From contig CAZOMR010000047.1 of assembly GCA_964580655.1 (NCBI GenBank), positions 1-16,570 of the forward strand: 16,570 nucleotides of DNA. The letters are read 5' to 3'. The position numbers and the translations under genes are program-made. The notes under the pieces are model-generated. The model made no database searches. It was not told the DNA's origin and saw nothing but the letters and a program-made list of their open reading frames with translations. Positions 1 through 7,319 of this stretch are shown here, in pieces; the stretch's first letter is position 1; each line of letters begins with the position of its first letter. The stretch comes from CAZOMR01 sp964580655 (GTDB lineage Bacteria > RBG-13-61-14 > CAZOMR01).

Positions 1-277
1 GCATAACTCCGGTGGCCAATGGTTGTTGAAATGATGACTAATTCCCTGATAAGATATATCTGCTTGGGCCGGGTGGTGCATCTGGCCCCTGGCGGCTTTC
101 GCTTGAGGTGGCCGATTATTTTCTGCGCCATTGGACACCAGAGCCATGCCTGGGAAAATCCTGAAGTGCGCAGAATGGGGTTGATTATTTTTATATGGTC
201 TCTTGATGTCCATCTTTTTCAAGCCTCAGGTACTGTTAAACCGGAAGAACCAGATATAATAGGTTTGGGACTTGAGT
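1..277. other. Left-edge non-coding stretch
   Basis: No gene is supported here. A plus-strand open frame from 19 to 285 has no ribosome binding site, no recognisable protein character and runs into the permease start, so it is probably chance. The first ten or so codons of frame 2 (stop near 32-34) could be the tail of a gene lying to the left, but this cannot be judged from the window. A 10-bp palindrome AGATATATCT at 52-61 has no clear role. The last 45 bases hold the candidate permease promoter. Confidence 0.5.
233..260 (+). promoter_or_regulatory. Candidate sigma70 promoter of the APC permease
   Basis: A perfect -10 hexamer TATAAT lies at 255-260. The best -35 match 16 nt upstream is CTGTTA (233-238), only three of six to consensus. 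Transcription would start about 7 nt after the -10, leaving a very short leader of about 10 nt before the ATG at 278. The weak -35 and short leader keep confidence low. Confidence 0.35.
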
Positions 278-1696
278 ATGGCTGAGGAGTTCGGACTAAA
301 GCGTGTTCTGGGCCTGAAGGAGCTTGTGGCAATAGAGGTCGGCACCACCATTGGCGCAGGCGTGTTCGTGCTCACGGGCATGGCCCTGGAAATGGGTGGT
401 CCGCTTCTGCCCTTTGCTTTCCTTTTAGCCGCAGTGCCGATCATCCTGGTCATGCTTACACTTGCCATGCTAGGGTCCGCTATCCCGACAGTGGGCGGCA
501 CATACCGCTATCCATCGCGGCTGTTCTCACCCATGTGGGCATTCATAGGGGTCTGGGGATACGCCCTGGGAATGGTCTTCGGCGCATTCCCACTTTACGC
601 GCTGAGAGGCTCAGAATACCTGCTCCAGGTATTCCCTTACTTCCAGACACTGGACGAGCCAGCCCTGGAACTCTGGGTCCGGGGCCTGGCACTCCTTTTG
701 CTTACCATCTTCTTCCTCGCAAACCTTCGCGGATTGGCCCTGGCCGCGACCGTGCAGGGCTTTATGGTGCTCGTCCTGCTTTCCGCACTCCTTTATTTCG
801 GAATTGACGGACTCAGTGCGGTTCGGATCGAAAACCTCACTCCCCTTTTTCCTAAGGGGTTATCCGGATTTCTCGCGGCATCAGCCCTTCTCACCTTTGC
901 CTTGCTCGGGTCCAACTCGGTGATAGAACTCGGAGGGGAGATCAAGAATCCCGGCAGGAATATTCCCCGGTCTCTGTTCATCGCCATACCCCTTGTCACG
1001 GCTATCTACTTCCTGGTCGGGCTGGTAGTAGCCGGGGCCCTACCGTGGCAGGAGTCCGCTGGCAAGCTTCTCACAGTTCCGGCAAAGGCTTTTCTCAATC
1101 CGGTGGAAATGAATTTTTTCATCATTGCAGGAGCCGTGCTCGCTATCATCACCACGCTCAACGCCACTTTTATGTGGGCCACAAAGTCCATGATGATCGT
1201 GGCGCATGACGAGCTCATCCCGGCCGGACTGGCAAGAACCAACCGCTTCGGCACACCTCACCGGTTCCTCTTTATCATCTGGGCCCTAGGCGTACTCGCA
1301 GTGCTCGCAAAGGCACCGGCAGGAACCTTTGAGATATATGCCAGCATCGGGGGCCTGATCATCTTCATCCCGGTAATGATCTCGGCACTACTCATTAAAA
1401 AGAAGCTCCCGGAACACTATGAGGCCGCGGCCTTCCGTCTCAAAGGAGTGCTTTTCTGGCTCTGCCCCTCGGCAGGTGTCCTGCTGTCCCTCATGATAAT
1501 AGGCATGCTCATAAGCCAGTTAAGACCCTGGCCTGTCATCTTCTTTTGCGTCTGGCTGATCACGGGAGCGCTCTTTTATCTCTGGCGCAAAAGGAGTCTT
1601 GAGCGAAAACGGGGCCAGCCGATAAGTGAGTGGATGAAAAAGGAGCTTGTGATCCTGGCCGGGCCTCAGTCAAAGAGCGAGACGATCAAGAAATAG
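278..1696 (+). CDS. APC-superfamily amino acid/polyamine permease
   Basis: A 472-residue integral inner-membrane transporter of the APC superfamily (amino acid-polyamine-organocation), expected to have about 12 transmembrane helices. The N-terminal helix carries the family's substrate/cation-site glycine motif as GTTIGAGVFVLTG. Conserved-looking stretches include the VGGTYRYPSR loop after helix 2 and the GGEIKNPGRNIPRS loop in the middle, typical of this superfamily. The charged tail (LERKRGQPISEWMKK) is cytoplasmic by the positive-inside rule. I chose the ATG at 278 over a TTG two codons earlier because GGGA at 267-270 sits at usable spacing. The actual substrate cannot be told from the sequence. 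It is a single gene, divergent from nothing and convergent with the phosphate transporter, whose last ten codons it overlaps, with no terminator in between. Confidence 0.88.
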   Translation: MAEEFGLKRVLGLKELVAIEVGTTIGAGVFVLTGMALEMGGPLLPFAFLLAAVPIILVMLTLAMLGSAIPTVGGTYRYPSRLFSPMWAFIGVWGYALGMVFGAFPLYALRGSEYLLQVFPYFQTLDEPALELWVRGLALLLLTIFFLANLRGLALAATVQGFMVLVLLSALLYFGIDGLSAVRIENLTPLFPKGLSGFLAASALLTFALLGSNSVIELGGEIKNPGRNIPRSLFIAIPLVTAIYFLVGLVVAGALPWQESAGKLLTVPAKAFLNPVEMNFFIIAGAVLAIITTLNATFMWATKSMMIVAHDELIPAGLARTNRFGTPHRFLFIIWALGVLAVLAKAPAGTFEIYASIGGLIIFIPVMISALLIKKKLPEHYEAAAFRLKGVLFWLCPSAGVLLSLMIIGMLISQLRPWPVIFFCVWLITGALFYLWRKRSLERKRGQPISEWMKKELVILAGPQSKSETIKK

Positions 1697-2910
1697 GTTA
1701 TTATTGTCAGGATCGCGGTAAGCGGTATCTCGAAAGCCCAGGATGATATGACTCTTCGTATGACCTTTATATCCAGGGCGCCTATTCCCCTGGCAAGACC
1801 CACTCCTATCACTGCGCCGACAAGTGTCTGAGTTGTAGAGATGGGCATGCCCAGCCGGGAACATAACAAGACAGTGGTTGCCGCGCCAAACTCTGCTGAA
1901 AAGCCGCGGGTAGGAGTCATGGTCGTGATCTTTTTGCCTATGGTCTCGATCACCCGATAGCCATAGGTAGCCAGGCCCAGGGGAATACATATCGCGCCTA
2001 TCATCAGAATCTTTATCGGCACCATAACTTCCGCGTGCACTGAACCGGTGCGATAAACATCATATACCGCGGCCAGGGGGCCCACTGCATTCGCAACATC
2101 ATTTGACCCGTGGGCAAACGCGACATAACATGCAGTGGCGATCTGCAGGGAAACGAAATTCACCTCTACACTATTCAACTCGTCCTCGTAGCTTGCAAAG
2201 GTAATCGCCTTTTTTCGCCGAAACATCCACATGTAAAACATGGTAATTAAGACCCCTGCCCCTAAAGAGATCGCCAATGCCTGTGGAAAAGACCAATGCA
2301 GGTGAAGGTTCTTCAGTCCCTTGAAGATAACGGAAAGACAAAGGATAAATCCTACCAGAAAGGAGAAATAAGGGGTTATTCGCAAGGAAGCCCTTCCTGG
2401 GGAGTCGGCCTGGAAAATCAGCCGCTGGATTATACGGAAGGTAATGAAGGCAATGATCCCTCCCAGCACCGGCGAGGTTATCCAGCTCAGTGCGATCTTT
2501 CCGAGTGTTGACCACTGCACCGAATGAAACCCTCCGACAATCAGGCCAAAGCCGAAGACCGCACCGACTATGGAATGAGTAGTTGAAACCGGTAGCTTGA
2601 GGTAGCTTGCCAGGTTCAGCCAGAGAGCGGCACCGACCAGGGCCGAGAACATGCCGCAGGCGAAGATTTCCGGGGATGCCATGAAGACCTCTGGTTGTAT
2701 AATGCCCTTTCGCACTGTCTGGGTCACATGCGCTCCCACGAGCAGGGCACCGGCAAACTCAAAGATACCTGCCAGGATAACGGCCCGACGAAAGGTCAGT
2801 GCCCTGGACCCGACCGATGTGCCCATGGCGTTGGCCACATCATTGGCCCCGATATTCCAGGCCATGTAGGCACCAGCCACAATAGCCAGCCAGAGAAGAT
2901 AGATTGACAT
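1666..2910 (-). CDS. pit: PiT-family inorganic phosphate transporter
   Basis: A 414-residue membrane protein of the PiT family (low-affinity, ion-coupled uptake of phosphate, often as a metal-phosphate complex). The family's inverted internal duplication is plain: GANDVANAMG at residues 21-30 is echoed by GSNDVANAVG at 268-277, and LPVSTTHSIVGAV at 106-118 by MPISTTQTLVGAV at 355-367. A hydrophilic loop between the halves lies around 165-180 and another around 230-250. Length is normal for bacterial PiT. The ATG at 2910 follows the stop of the DUF47 gene by 23 bp, so the two are almost certainly one operon; the ribosome binding site is weak (AGAGA). Its stop lies inside the convergent permease gene, giving a 31-bp tail-to-tail overlap. 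A sulfate permease is an alternative in the same family, but the DUF47 partner favours phosphate. Confidence 0.93.
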   Translation of the reverse strand: MSIYLLWLAIVAGAYMAWNIGANDVANAMGTSVGSRALTFRRAVILAGIFEFAGALLVGAHVTQTVRKGIIQPEVFMASPEIFACGMFSALVGAALWLNLASYLKLPVSTTHSIVGAVFGFGLIVGGFHSVQWSTLGKIALSWITSPVLGGIIAFITFRIIQRLIFQADSPGRASLRITPYFSFLVGFILCLSVIFKGLKNLHLHWSFPQALAISLGAGVLITMFYMWMFRRKKAITFASYEDELNSVEVNFVSLQIATACYVAFAHGSNDVANAVGPLAAVYDVYRTGSVHAEVMVPIKILMIGAICIPLGLATYGYRVIETIGKKITTMTPTRGFSAEFGAATTVLLCSRLGMPISTTQTLVGAVIGVGLARGIGALDIKVIRRVISSWAFEIPLTAILTIITYFLIVSLFD

Positions 2911-2933
2911 TAATTCTCTAAAATCAGAACTGC

Positions 2934-3611
2934 TCAGGAGCTTTCTATCATTGAACGGAGGTGTTTGCCTACCCTTTCCGCGCTGTTGGCCACCTGTCCG
3001 AGTTTGCGCACATACTTGTCATACATCATGATTGTGATGGGATCGAGGCGATGCTCTAGCCTGAAAAAATGCTCTGCGAAATGCCTTGCCTTTTTATCCG
3101 CTTCCCATTCCATCTCTGAAATTTCAGCCACTGTCTCCAGGATTTTCTCCGCTTCCTTGCCGGTAAAAGCGGTCTCTATCAGGATGGTTAACTCCTCAGC
3201 CGCACTTAGCATCTTTCCGCTCACCTCGATCACCTTGTCCACCAGCTCAATGAAATCATCTTTCAGATCCGGGTCTATCTTCGTCTTCCGTATCCGTAGC
3301 AAAACCGCGAAATCCTCCGCCGCATCAGCAACATCATCCTGGCTGGAAAGGTAGCGGTTGAGAAGCTCCCTGTCCACGGCCAGGAAATAGTGCTTAAAAA
3401 ATAGCTTTCGAATCTCAGCCTTGATCTGGTCCGCCTCGTATTCGGTCTGCGCCATCTGGTGGTGTAGCTGTTCAATCTCATCGTAATTCTCCTCAAGAAG
3501 CGCATCCGCCAATGGCCGGATCAATTTCACGCACTCGTGCACACTCTTCGTGTGCTCAATGATCGGCCCGAATGGAGATTTGCCTAATAAACTCGAAAGT
3601 AAACCCTTCAT
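2934..3611 (-). CDS. PhoU-like DUF47 protein, PiT accessory/regulator
   Basis: A 225-residue, almost entirely helical, soluble cytoplasmic protein of the DUF47 (PhoU-like, TIGR00153/YkaA) family. These proteins are encoded next to PiT transporters and are thought to control or assist phosphate uptake. Supporting features are an N-terminal FGPIIEHTKSVHECV segment, acidic repeats such as YDEIEQLHHQMAQTEYEADQIK, the SSQDDVADAAEDFAVLL segment, and EMEWEADKKARHF near residue 170. The E-x-x-D type pairs resemble the metal-binding PhoU bundle. Two ATG codons stand side by side; GGAGG at 3617-3621 is 2 nt from the first (3614) and 5 nt from the second (3611), so I prefer the second. It lies 23 bp upstream of pit and downstream of a probable tRNA terminator. 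No Pho box is obvious. Confidence 0.9.
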   Translation of the reverse strand: MKGLLSSLLGKSPFGPIIEHTKSVHECVKLIRPLADALLEENYDEIEQLHHQMAQTEYEADQIKAEIRKLFFKHYFLAVDRELLNRYLSSQDDVADAAEDFAVLLRIRKTKIDPDLKDDFIELVDKVIEVSGKMLSAAEELTILIETAFTGKEAEKILETVAEISEMEWEADKKARHFAEHFFRLEHRLDPITIMMYDKYVRKLGQVANSAERVGKHLRSMIESS

Positions 3612-3616
3612 CATCT

Positions 3617-3621
3617 CCTCC
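3617..3621 (-). promoter_or_regulatory. Ribosome binding site of the DUF47 gene
   Basis: GGAGG on the minus strand, within GGGAGGAG. Its distance to the two tandem ATGs (2 nt and 5 nt) is the reason for choosing the downstream start at 3611. Confidence 0.7.
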
Positions 3622-3651
3622 CTGACTCTTTAACTCAGCCGAAAGAAACCC

Positions 3652-3670
3652 CCTCGATAAAATATCGAGG
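3652..3670 (-). terminator. Probable intrinsic terminator after tRNA-His
   Basis: A perfect 8-bp inverted repeat (CCTCGATA / TATCGAGG) with a 3-nt loop lies 27 nt downstream of the tRNA-His 3' end. On the minus strand it is followed by GGGGTTTCTTTC, so the T-rich tract is short and interrupted. It separates the tRNA from the DUF47-pit operon. It could also be a processing stem or allow read-through, because no separate promoter for DUF47 is obvious between it and the start codon. Confidence 0.5.
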
Positions 3671-3697
3671 CAAAGCCTGAAGGTCTGAGAAGAATCT

Positions 3698-3774
3698 TGG
3701 GGTGAGTGAGGGGATTTGAACCCCCGACCCCCGAGGCCACAACCCGGTGCTCTATCCCCTGAGCTACACTCACC
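3698..3774 (-). tRNA. tRNA-His (anticodon GTG)
   Basis: Full cloverleaf on the minus strand. The acceptor has eight pairs (GGTGAGTG with CACTCACC), including the extra G-1:C73 pair that marks histidine tRNAs. The D arm is GCTC-AGGGGATA-GAGC. The anticodon stem CCGGG pairs with CTCGG through one G-T wobble, with loop TTGTGGC and anticodon GTG at 3740-3738. The T arm carries GGTTCAAATCC. CCA is encoded in the genome (3700-3698). It has its own promoter and an 8-bp stem downstream, so it appears to be a single-gene transcript, possibly reading on into DUF47-pit. Confidence 0.97.
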
Positions 3775-3790
3775 ATACAATAAAAGAAAT

Positions 3791-3807
3791 GCCTTCTCCC
3801 TGAAGGC
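3791..3807 (-). other. Hairpin in the tRNA-His 5' leader
   Basis: A perfect 6-bp stem GCCTTC/GAAGGC with loop AGGGA, followed on the minus strand by the T-rich ATTTCTTTTATTG. It has the shape of a small intrinsic terminator but sits between the tRNA promoter and the tRNA, and the predicted transcript starts at or next to its first base. It may cap the leader, guide 5' processing or act as an attenuator. Confidence 0.5.
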
Positions 3808-3813
3808 TATACT

Positions 3814-3842
3814 AGCATAAACCTCTCATGCCTGAAAGTCAA
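3814..3842 (-). promoter_or_regulatory. Sigma70-type promoter for tRNA-His
   Basis: Minus strand: TTGACT (3842-3837), a 17-nt spacer, then TATGCT (3819-3814). The predicted start is near 3807, about 33 nt before the mature tRNA 5' end. The -35 box matches consensus at five of six positions and the spacing is ideal. Confidence 0.7.
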
Positions 3843-3874
3843 GAGCGAAAAGTAACAGAAAAAATGAATAGAAC

Positions 3875-3902
3875 TTGACCATCAGTCAGGATCTGGTATA
3901 AT
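3875..3902 (+). promoter_or_regulatory. Sigma70-type promoter for rpmB
   Basis: TTGACC (3875-3880), a 16-nt spacer ending in TGG, and a perfect TATAAT (3897-3902); the TGn makes it an extended -10 promoter. The predicted start is near 3909, giving a leader of about 17 nt with the ribosome binding site inside it. It is back-to-back with the tRNA-His promoter, the two -35 boxes being 32 bp apart. Confidence 0.78.
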
Positions 3903-3925
3903 ATCAGTAAGATTTGGAGTTAAAG

Positions 3926-4117
3926 ATGTCCCGAGTATGTGAAATTTGCGGTAAGGGTTCCCAGGTGGGATTCAATGTCAGCCACTCTCACCGCCGAACC
4001 AAGAAGCGTTCATATCCTAACCTTCAATTGGTTCGGATCAAGACCCCGCAAGGCAATAAAAGGGTTTATGTCTGCACGCGCTGTTTGCGTTCCGGCAAGG
4101 TTATCAAGGCCGTGTAG
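3926..4117 (+). CDS. rpmB: 50S ribosomal protein L28
   Basis: A 63-residue large-subunit ribosomal protein that binds 23S rRNA. It begins SRVCEICGKGSQVGFNVSHS, the typical L28 opening, followed by the basic RRTKKRSYPNLQ segment. It is the zinc-binding C+ type, with CEIC near the start and CTRC near the end forming the four-cysteine site. In many bacteria C+ ribosomal proteins are matched by zinc-free paralogues used under zinc limitation; none is seen here. I chose the ATG at 3926 over an in-frame ATG four codons upstream because GGAG at 3916-3919 is 6 nt from it. It is monocistronic, with its own promoter, and ends 13 bp from the convergent rel stop. It is not next to rpmG, its neighbour in many genomes. 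Confidence 0.97.
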   Translation: MSRVCEICGKGSQVGFNVSHSHRRTKKRSYPNLQLVRIKTPQGNKRVYVCTRCLRSGKVIKAV

Positions 4118-4130
4118 CTGATTCCGGGTG

Positions 4131-6332
4131 TCAGGCGGGTATCCGCTTCACTGAGATCACATCCTTGATCTTTTCCAGCCTCTTGATTATCCTCCGGAGG
4201 TGTCTTGCATTCTTTACCTTGATCTTAAAGGTATTGATAGCTTTTTGATCCGCGGTGGTGCGGGCGAGTGCCTGTGTGATGTCGCCCTGGCTCGCAGAGA
4301 TTGCGCCGCTCATTTCTGCGAGGAGTCCTGGCCGGTCCAGTGAGATTACCTCGATCATGGTTGTGCGTATGCCCTTGACCTTCTGTGCCCAGCGTGCAGG
4401 CACCCGCCGATCGGGGTTGAGGTCCACCACCTTTTTGCAGTTGGCCCGATGGACAATAACTCCCCTGTCCTCCTCGGTGAAGGCAACGATGTCCTCGCCG
4501 GGCAAAGGCCCACAGCAGTCGGCAAGCTGGACCAGGGGGGAATCCATGCCCTCTATGATGATACCTGTCTCTAAACGAGGTTCCGGAGCCTTGCCCGCCT
4601 GGGCCTTCTCTTTCGTTTCAGGTTCTTTCGCTTGAGTTGTCGCCCTTTCCTTCTGTCTGCGGGCCTGCATACGGGAAACTCTACGAAGCTGACCGGGTGG
4701 CACCAGTTTGCTTATCACCTTTGATGCCGGGAACTTGCCGAACCCTATCTCCTGGAACAGCTTAAGATGGTCTGCGAATTTATAGCGGCTGGCCATGCGG
4801 TCGAGTTCGCGGCTCTTGATGAGAGCTTCCAGGCGAAGATCGTACGGTAGCAATTCGCTTTCAAGTATCTGCCGTCCCAACTCCTGGCTCCGTTGCAACT
4901 CCACGGTCTTGAGGAACCGCTGAATCTTGGTGCGCGCTCTTGGTGTAAATGCGAATTCGAGCCAGGTTTTCAATGGCTGTGCCTCGCGGGAGGTTATGAT
5001 TTCGACTATATCTCCGTTTTGCAGTTCATAGGATAAAGGCACTATCTTTCTGTTCACGCGCGCCCCGACAGCGTGGTTTCCGAGATCGGAATGGATGGCG
5101 TATGCAAAATCAATCAGGGTGGCCCCACGGGGGAACTCCTTGATGTCACCTCTCGGGGTGAAGACATATACCTCTGTGGACGCGAGATCGGAGCGAACCG
5201 AGTCGAGAAATTGATGGGGGTCCTCAAGCTCGTCTTGAAACTCCATCCACCTTTTCAACCAATCAAACTGCTTGCCGTTGTCTCCTTCTGCGATCGGGCC
5301 GCCTTCCTTGTATTTCCAGTGTGCGGCAATTCCGTCCTCCGCGACGCTGTGCATCTCCGGCGTGCGAATCTGTATCTCCACACTGCGGCCACCAGGGCCG
5401 ATCACGGTGGTGTGCAGTGATTGATACATATTGGCCTTGGGCAGGGCGATGTAGTCCTTGATGCGGCCCGGCACAGGTGTCCAGGATGAATGGATGACAT
5501 AAAGCGCCTCGTAACATTCCCGAATAGTTGGACATAATATCCTGAAGCCAAAGAGGTCATGTATCTGGTCGAGTTCCAGCTTGCGCTTTTCCATCTTTTG
5601 ATAGATCGAGTAATAATGTTTGGTGCGGCCGCTCACCTCGCATTTCACTCCCTGGGACTCAAGCTTTTCATCTATCTCCTTCTGAACTATCTGGAGGTAT
5701 TCCTGGTTTTCCTTGTAGGCCTTTGCCACCATCTTGACCAGTCTGAAATAGACATCGGGATTGAGAAATCGAAAGCTCAAGTCCTCCAGTTCCGCCTTTA
5801 TCCAGTAGATACCGAGGCGGTGTGCTATGGGTGCGTAAATCTCCAGGGTTTCCTCTGCATTGAGCCTCCGTTTGTCCTCGGAAAGGAACTCAAGGGTGCG
5901 CATGTTGTGGAGCCGGTCAGCGAGTTTAATCAAGATCACGCGGATGTCCTTTGCCATGGCGATGATCATCTTCCTGAAGTTCTCCGCCTGCACCTCAGGC
6001 CGGGATGATCTGGAGATCATGCTGATCTTTGTTACTCCGTCCACCAGATCGCCAATCTCCGTGCCGAATTCATGTTCCAGGTCCTCGATGGTGATCGTAG
6101 AGTCTTCCACTGTATCGTGGAGCAGTGCGGCCGCGACTACGGTATCGGGAAGCTTCAGTTCGGTGATAATTCCAGCGACCTCAAGAGGGTGGGACAGATA
6201 GGGGATACCGGAGCGCCTGAGTTGGGTCTTGTGTAGCTTGGCGCTCCAGACATAAGCCTTTCGCACCAAATCCACATCGGCCTTGAGTTGATAGCTTTGA
6301 AGCCGCTCAATAATATCGTTGATCCGGATCAT
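4131..6332 (-). CDS. rel: Bifunctional (p)ppGpp synthase/hydrolase, RelA/SpoT family
   Basis: A 733-residue long RSH enzyme that makes (p)ppGpp from ATP and GTP/GDP and hydrolyses it, setting the stringent response. The hydrolase domain looks active: H48 in SHPLEVAG, the HD pair H72-D73 in LLHDTVEDS, and ADRLHNMRTL at 138-147. The synthase domain has GRTKHYYSIYQKM (235-247), DLFGFRIL (259-266), YQSLHTTV (303-310) and EIQIRT (319-324). Then come TGS (about 388-447), a helical region, a K/E/A-rich linker (about 556-588), a zinc-finger-like segment with C606-C607, H628 and C632, and a C-terminal ACT domain (655-731). All modules appear intact, hence the bifunctional call. It is the last gene of the yicC-gmk-rpoZ-rel run, 51 bp after rpoZ. 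No Shine-Dalgarno is visible before the ATG, so initiation may depend on coupling or be weak. Confidence 0.95.
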   Translation of the reverse strand: MIRINDIIERLQSYQLKADVDLVRKAYVWSAKLHKTQLRRSGIPYLSHPLEVAGIITELKLPDTVVAAALLHDTVEDSTITIEDLEHEFGTEIGDLVDGVTKISMISRSSRPEVQAENFRKMIIAMAKDIRVILIKLADRLHNMRTLEFLSEDKRRLNAEETLEIYAPIAHRLGIYWIKAELEDLSFRFLNPDVYFRLVKMVAKAYKENQEYLQIVQKEIDEKLESQGVKCEVSGRTKHYYSIYQKMEKRKLELDQIHDLFGFRILCPTIRECYEALYVIHSSWTPVPGRIKDYIALPKANMYQSLHTTVIGPGGRSVEIQIRTPEMHSVAEDGIAAHWKYKEGGPIAEGDNGKQFDWLKRWMEFQDELEDPHQFLDSVRSDLASTEVYVFTPRGDIKEFPRGATLIDFAYAIHSDLGNHAVGARVNRKIVPLSYELQNGDIVEIITSREAQPLKTWLEFAFTPRARTKIQRFLKTVELQRSQELGRQILESELLPYDLRLEALIKSRELDRMASRYKFADHLKLFQEIGFGKFPASKVISKLVPPGQLRRVSRMQARRQKERATTQAKEPETKEKAQAGKAPEPRLETGIIIEGMDSPLVQLADCCGPLPGEDIVAFTEEDRGVIVHRANCKKVVDLNPDRRVPARWAQKVKGIRTTMIEVISLDRPGLLAEMSGAISASQGDITQALARTTADQKAINTFKIKVKNARHLRRIIKRLEKIKDVISVKRIPA

Positions 6333-6383
6333 TAAGCGGGGAATTCAACCAGCCACGAATTCGGGCCGATCCCTTGCGGAGAG

Positions 6384-6638
6384 CTAACCCTCATCCTCGC
6401 TGAGGCTCACAGGCACCAGCCGGGGAGGCTTTTTTGAAGCCTTCTCCTTTTCAAGCTGGACCATCTTAACCTTTTCCGCGGCCAACTCGCGCAGGGCAAG
6501 GATAACCTCTTTATTGTCAGCTTCTACCAAGGGGTCAGATCCCTCCAGAAGTTGTTTGGCCCGTTTTACCGCAAGCACAACCAGTGCAAATCTGCTTGGC
6601 ACCTTCTTCATGCAATCCTCAACTGTTATTCGAGCCAC
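6384..6638 (-). CDS. rpoZ: DNA-directed RNA polymerase omega subunit
   Basis: An 84-residue omega subunit, which helps assemble the beta' subunit and, in proteobacteria, forms part of a ppGpp site on RNA polymerase. It starts MARITVEDCMKKV, continues with SRFALVVLAVKRAKQL, and has the conserved NKEVILALRELA helix near residues 43-54; the tail is charged and acidic (SLSEDEG). The start is GTG at 6638, supported by a strong GGAGG 8 nt upstream that lies inside the last codons of gmk. Only 3 bp separate the gmk stop from this start, so the two are translationally coupled. Its position between gmk and rel matches the gmk-rpoZ-spoT order of many proteobacteria, which also joins the alarmone enzyme with its polymerase target. 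Confidence 0.95.
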   Translation of the reverse strand: MARITVEDCMKKVPSRFALVVLAVKRAKQLLEGSDPLVEADNKEVILALRELAAEKVKMVQLEKEKASKKPPRLVPVSLSEDEG

Positions 6639-6641
6639 GGC

Positions 6642-7280
6642 CTATCCCTCCTTTTGAAAATCCTTCAGGATTTCCTCCACTTGTTCATTCATTCTATCCC
6701 GGCGAGAGCGCTCGGCCATAACAATCCCCTCAAGCGCTGCCACCGCTTTCTCGAATTTGTCATTAATAATAATATACTCGAAAAATCTCCATTCGTCCAC
6801 CTCGGTGCGGGCATGCCGGAGCCTCTCTTCAATGGTGAATGATTCCTCTGTGCCTCTTTTGACCAGGCGCTTTCGCAGTGCCCCTGCGGAAGGGGGAAGG
6901 ATAAAGATGAAGATTCCCCGACCATACCTTTCATGGAGTTGCCTCGCGCCCTGGATGTCAATCTCCAAAAGCAGGTCAATTCCCTCCCGCTCCGCATCCT
7001 CAAGATAATGGAGTGAAGTGCCGTACTTGTTTCCATAGACCAGAGCCCATTCAGCAAACTCACCCTTCTCGATCATCTGATCGAACTCTGCTTCGCTTAT
7101 GAAAAAATAATCCCGGCCGTGCACCTCCTCTGGGCGAGGATCCCGGGTAGTATAGGAACACGACCAGTGCAGATGCCGCGGAGTAGAGGCATTCAGTCTC
7201 TCAAGCACCGCCTTGGTCAACGAGGTCTTTCCTGCCCCGCTAGGAGCGGAAACGATAAAAAGCAACCCCTTTATCTGCAT
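6642..7280 (-). CDS. gmk: Guanylate kinase
   Basis: A 212-residue cytoplasmic enzyme that phosphorylates GMP to GDP with ATP, feeding GTP, dGTP and (p)ppGpp synthesis. Seen: the P-loop APSGAGKTSL (residues 12-21), the GMP-binding SYTTRDPRPEEVHGRDYFF segment, the EWALVYGNKYGTS segment, LLLEIDIQGARQL, and the lid-like KRLVKRGTEESFTIEERL. I chose the ATG at 7280 (MQIKGLLFIVSAPSG) because AAGGA lies 10 nt upstream and the N-terminus then matches other guanylate kinases. An in-frame ATG at 7298 would add six residues but has no ribosome binding site. It is 39 bp downstream of yicC and 3 bp upstream of rpoZ, in a conserved order. Confidence 0.96.
   Translation of the reverse strand: MQIKGLLFIVSAPSGAGKTSLTKAVLERLNASTPRHLHWSCSYTTRDPRPEEVHGRDYFFISEAEFDQMIEKGEFAEWALVYGNKYGTSLHYLEDAEREGIDLLLEIDIQGARQLHERYGRGIFIFILPPSAGALRKRLVKRGTEESFTIEERLRHARTEVDEWRFFEYIIINDKFEKAVAALEGIVMAERSRRDRMNEQVEEILKDFQKEG
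6647..6651 (-). promoter_or_regulatory. Ribosome binding site of rpoZ
   Basis: GGAGG on the minus strand within AAAAGGAGGGA, 8 nt from the GTG at 6638. It encodes the last residues (KEG) of guanylate kinase, and it decides the GTG start. Confidence 0.8.
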
Positions 7281-7290
7281 TACCGGTTCA

Positions 7291-7295
7291 TCCTT
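7291..7295 (-). promoter_or_regulatory. Ribosome binding site of gmk
   Basis: AAGGA on the minus strand, 10 nt before the ATG at 7280 and just after the alternative ATG at 7298. It supports the shorter gmk product. Confidence 0.6.
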
Positions 7296-7319
7296 CATAG
7301 TAATACGGAGAAGGCATCT

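Noticed and set aside
19..285. 88-codon open frame at the left edge
   Set aside because: No ribosome binding site, no recognisable protein pattern, and it overlaps the permease start.
3698..3774. tRNA-His as an integration site
   Set aside because: No integrase, no repeated tRNA 3' end and no foreign-looking genes nearby.
3556..3780. Minus-strand open frame across the tRNA-His gene
   Set aside because: The first half is simply translated tRNA (CSSGDRAPGCG pattern); the tRNA explains the sequence.
6339..6363. Pair of GAATTC sites as a possible operator
   Set aside because: Two 6-bp palindromes close together are easily chance; no longer symmetry surrounds them.
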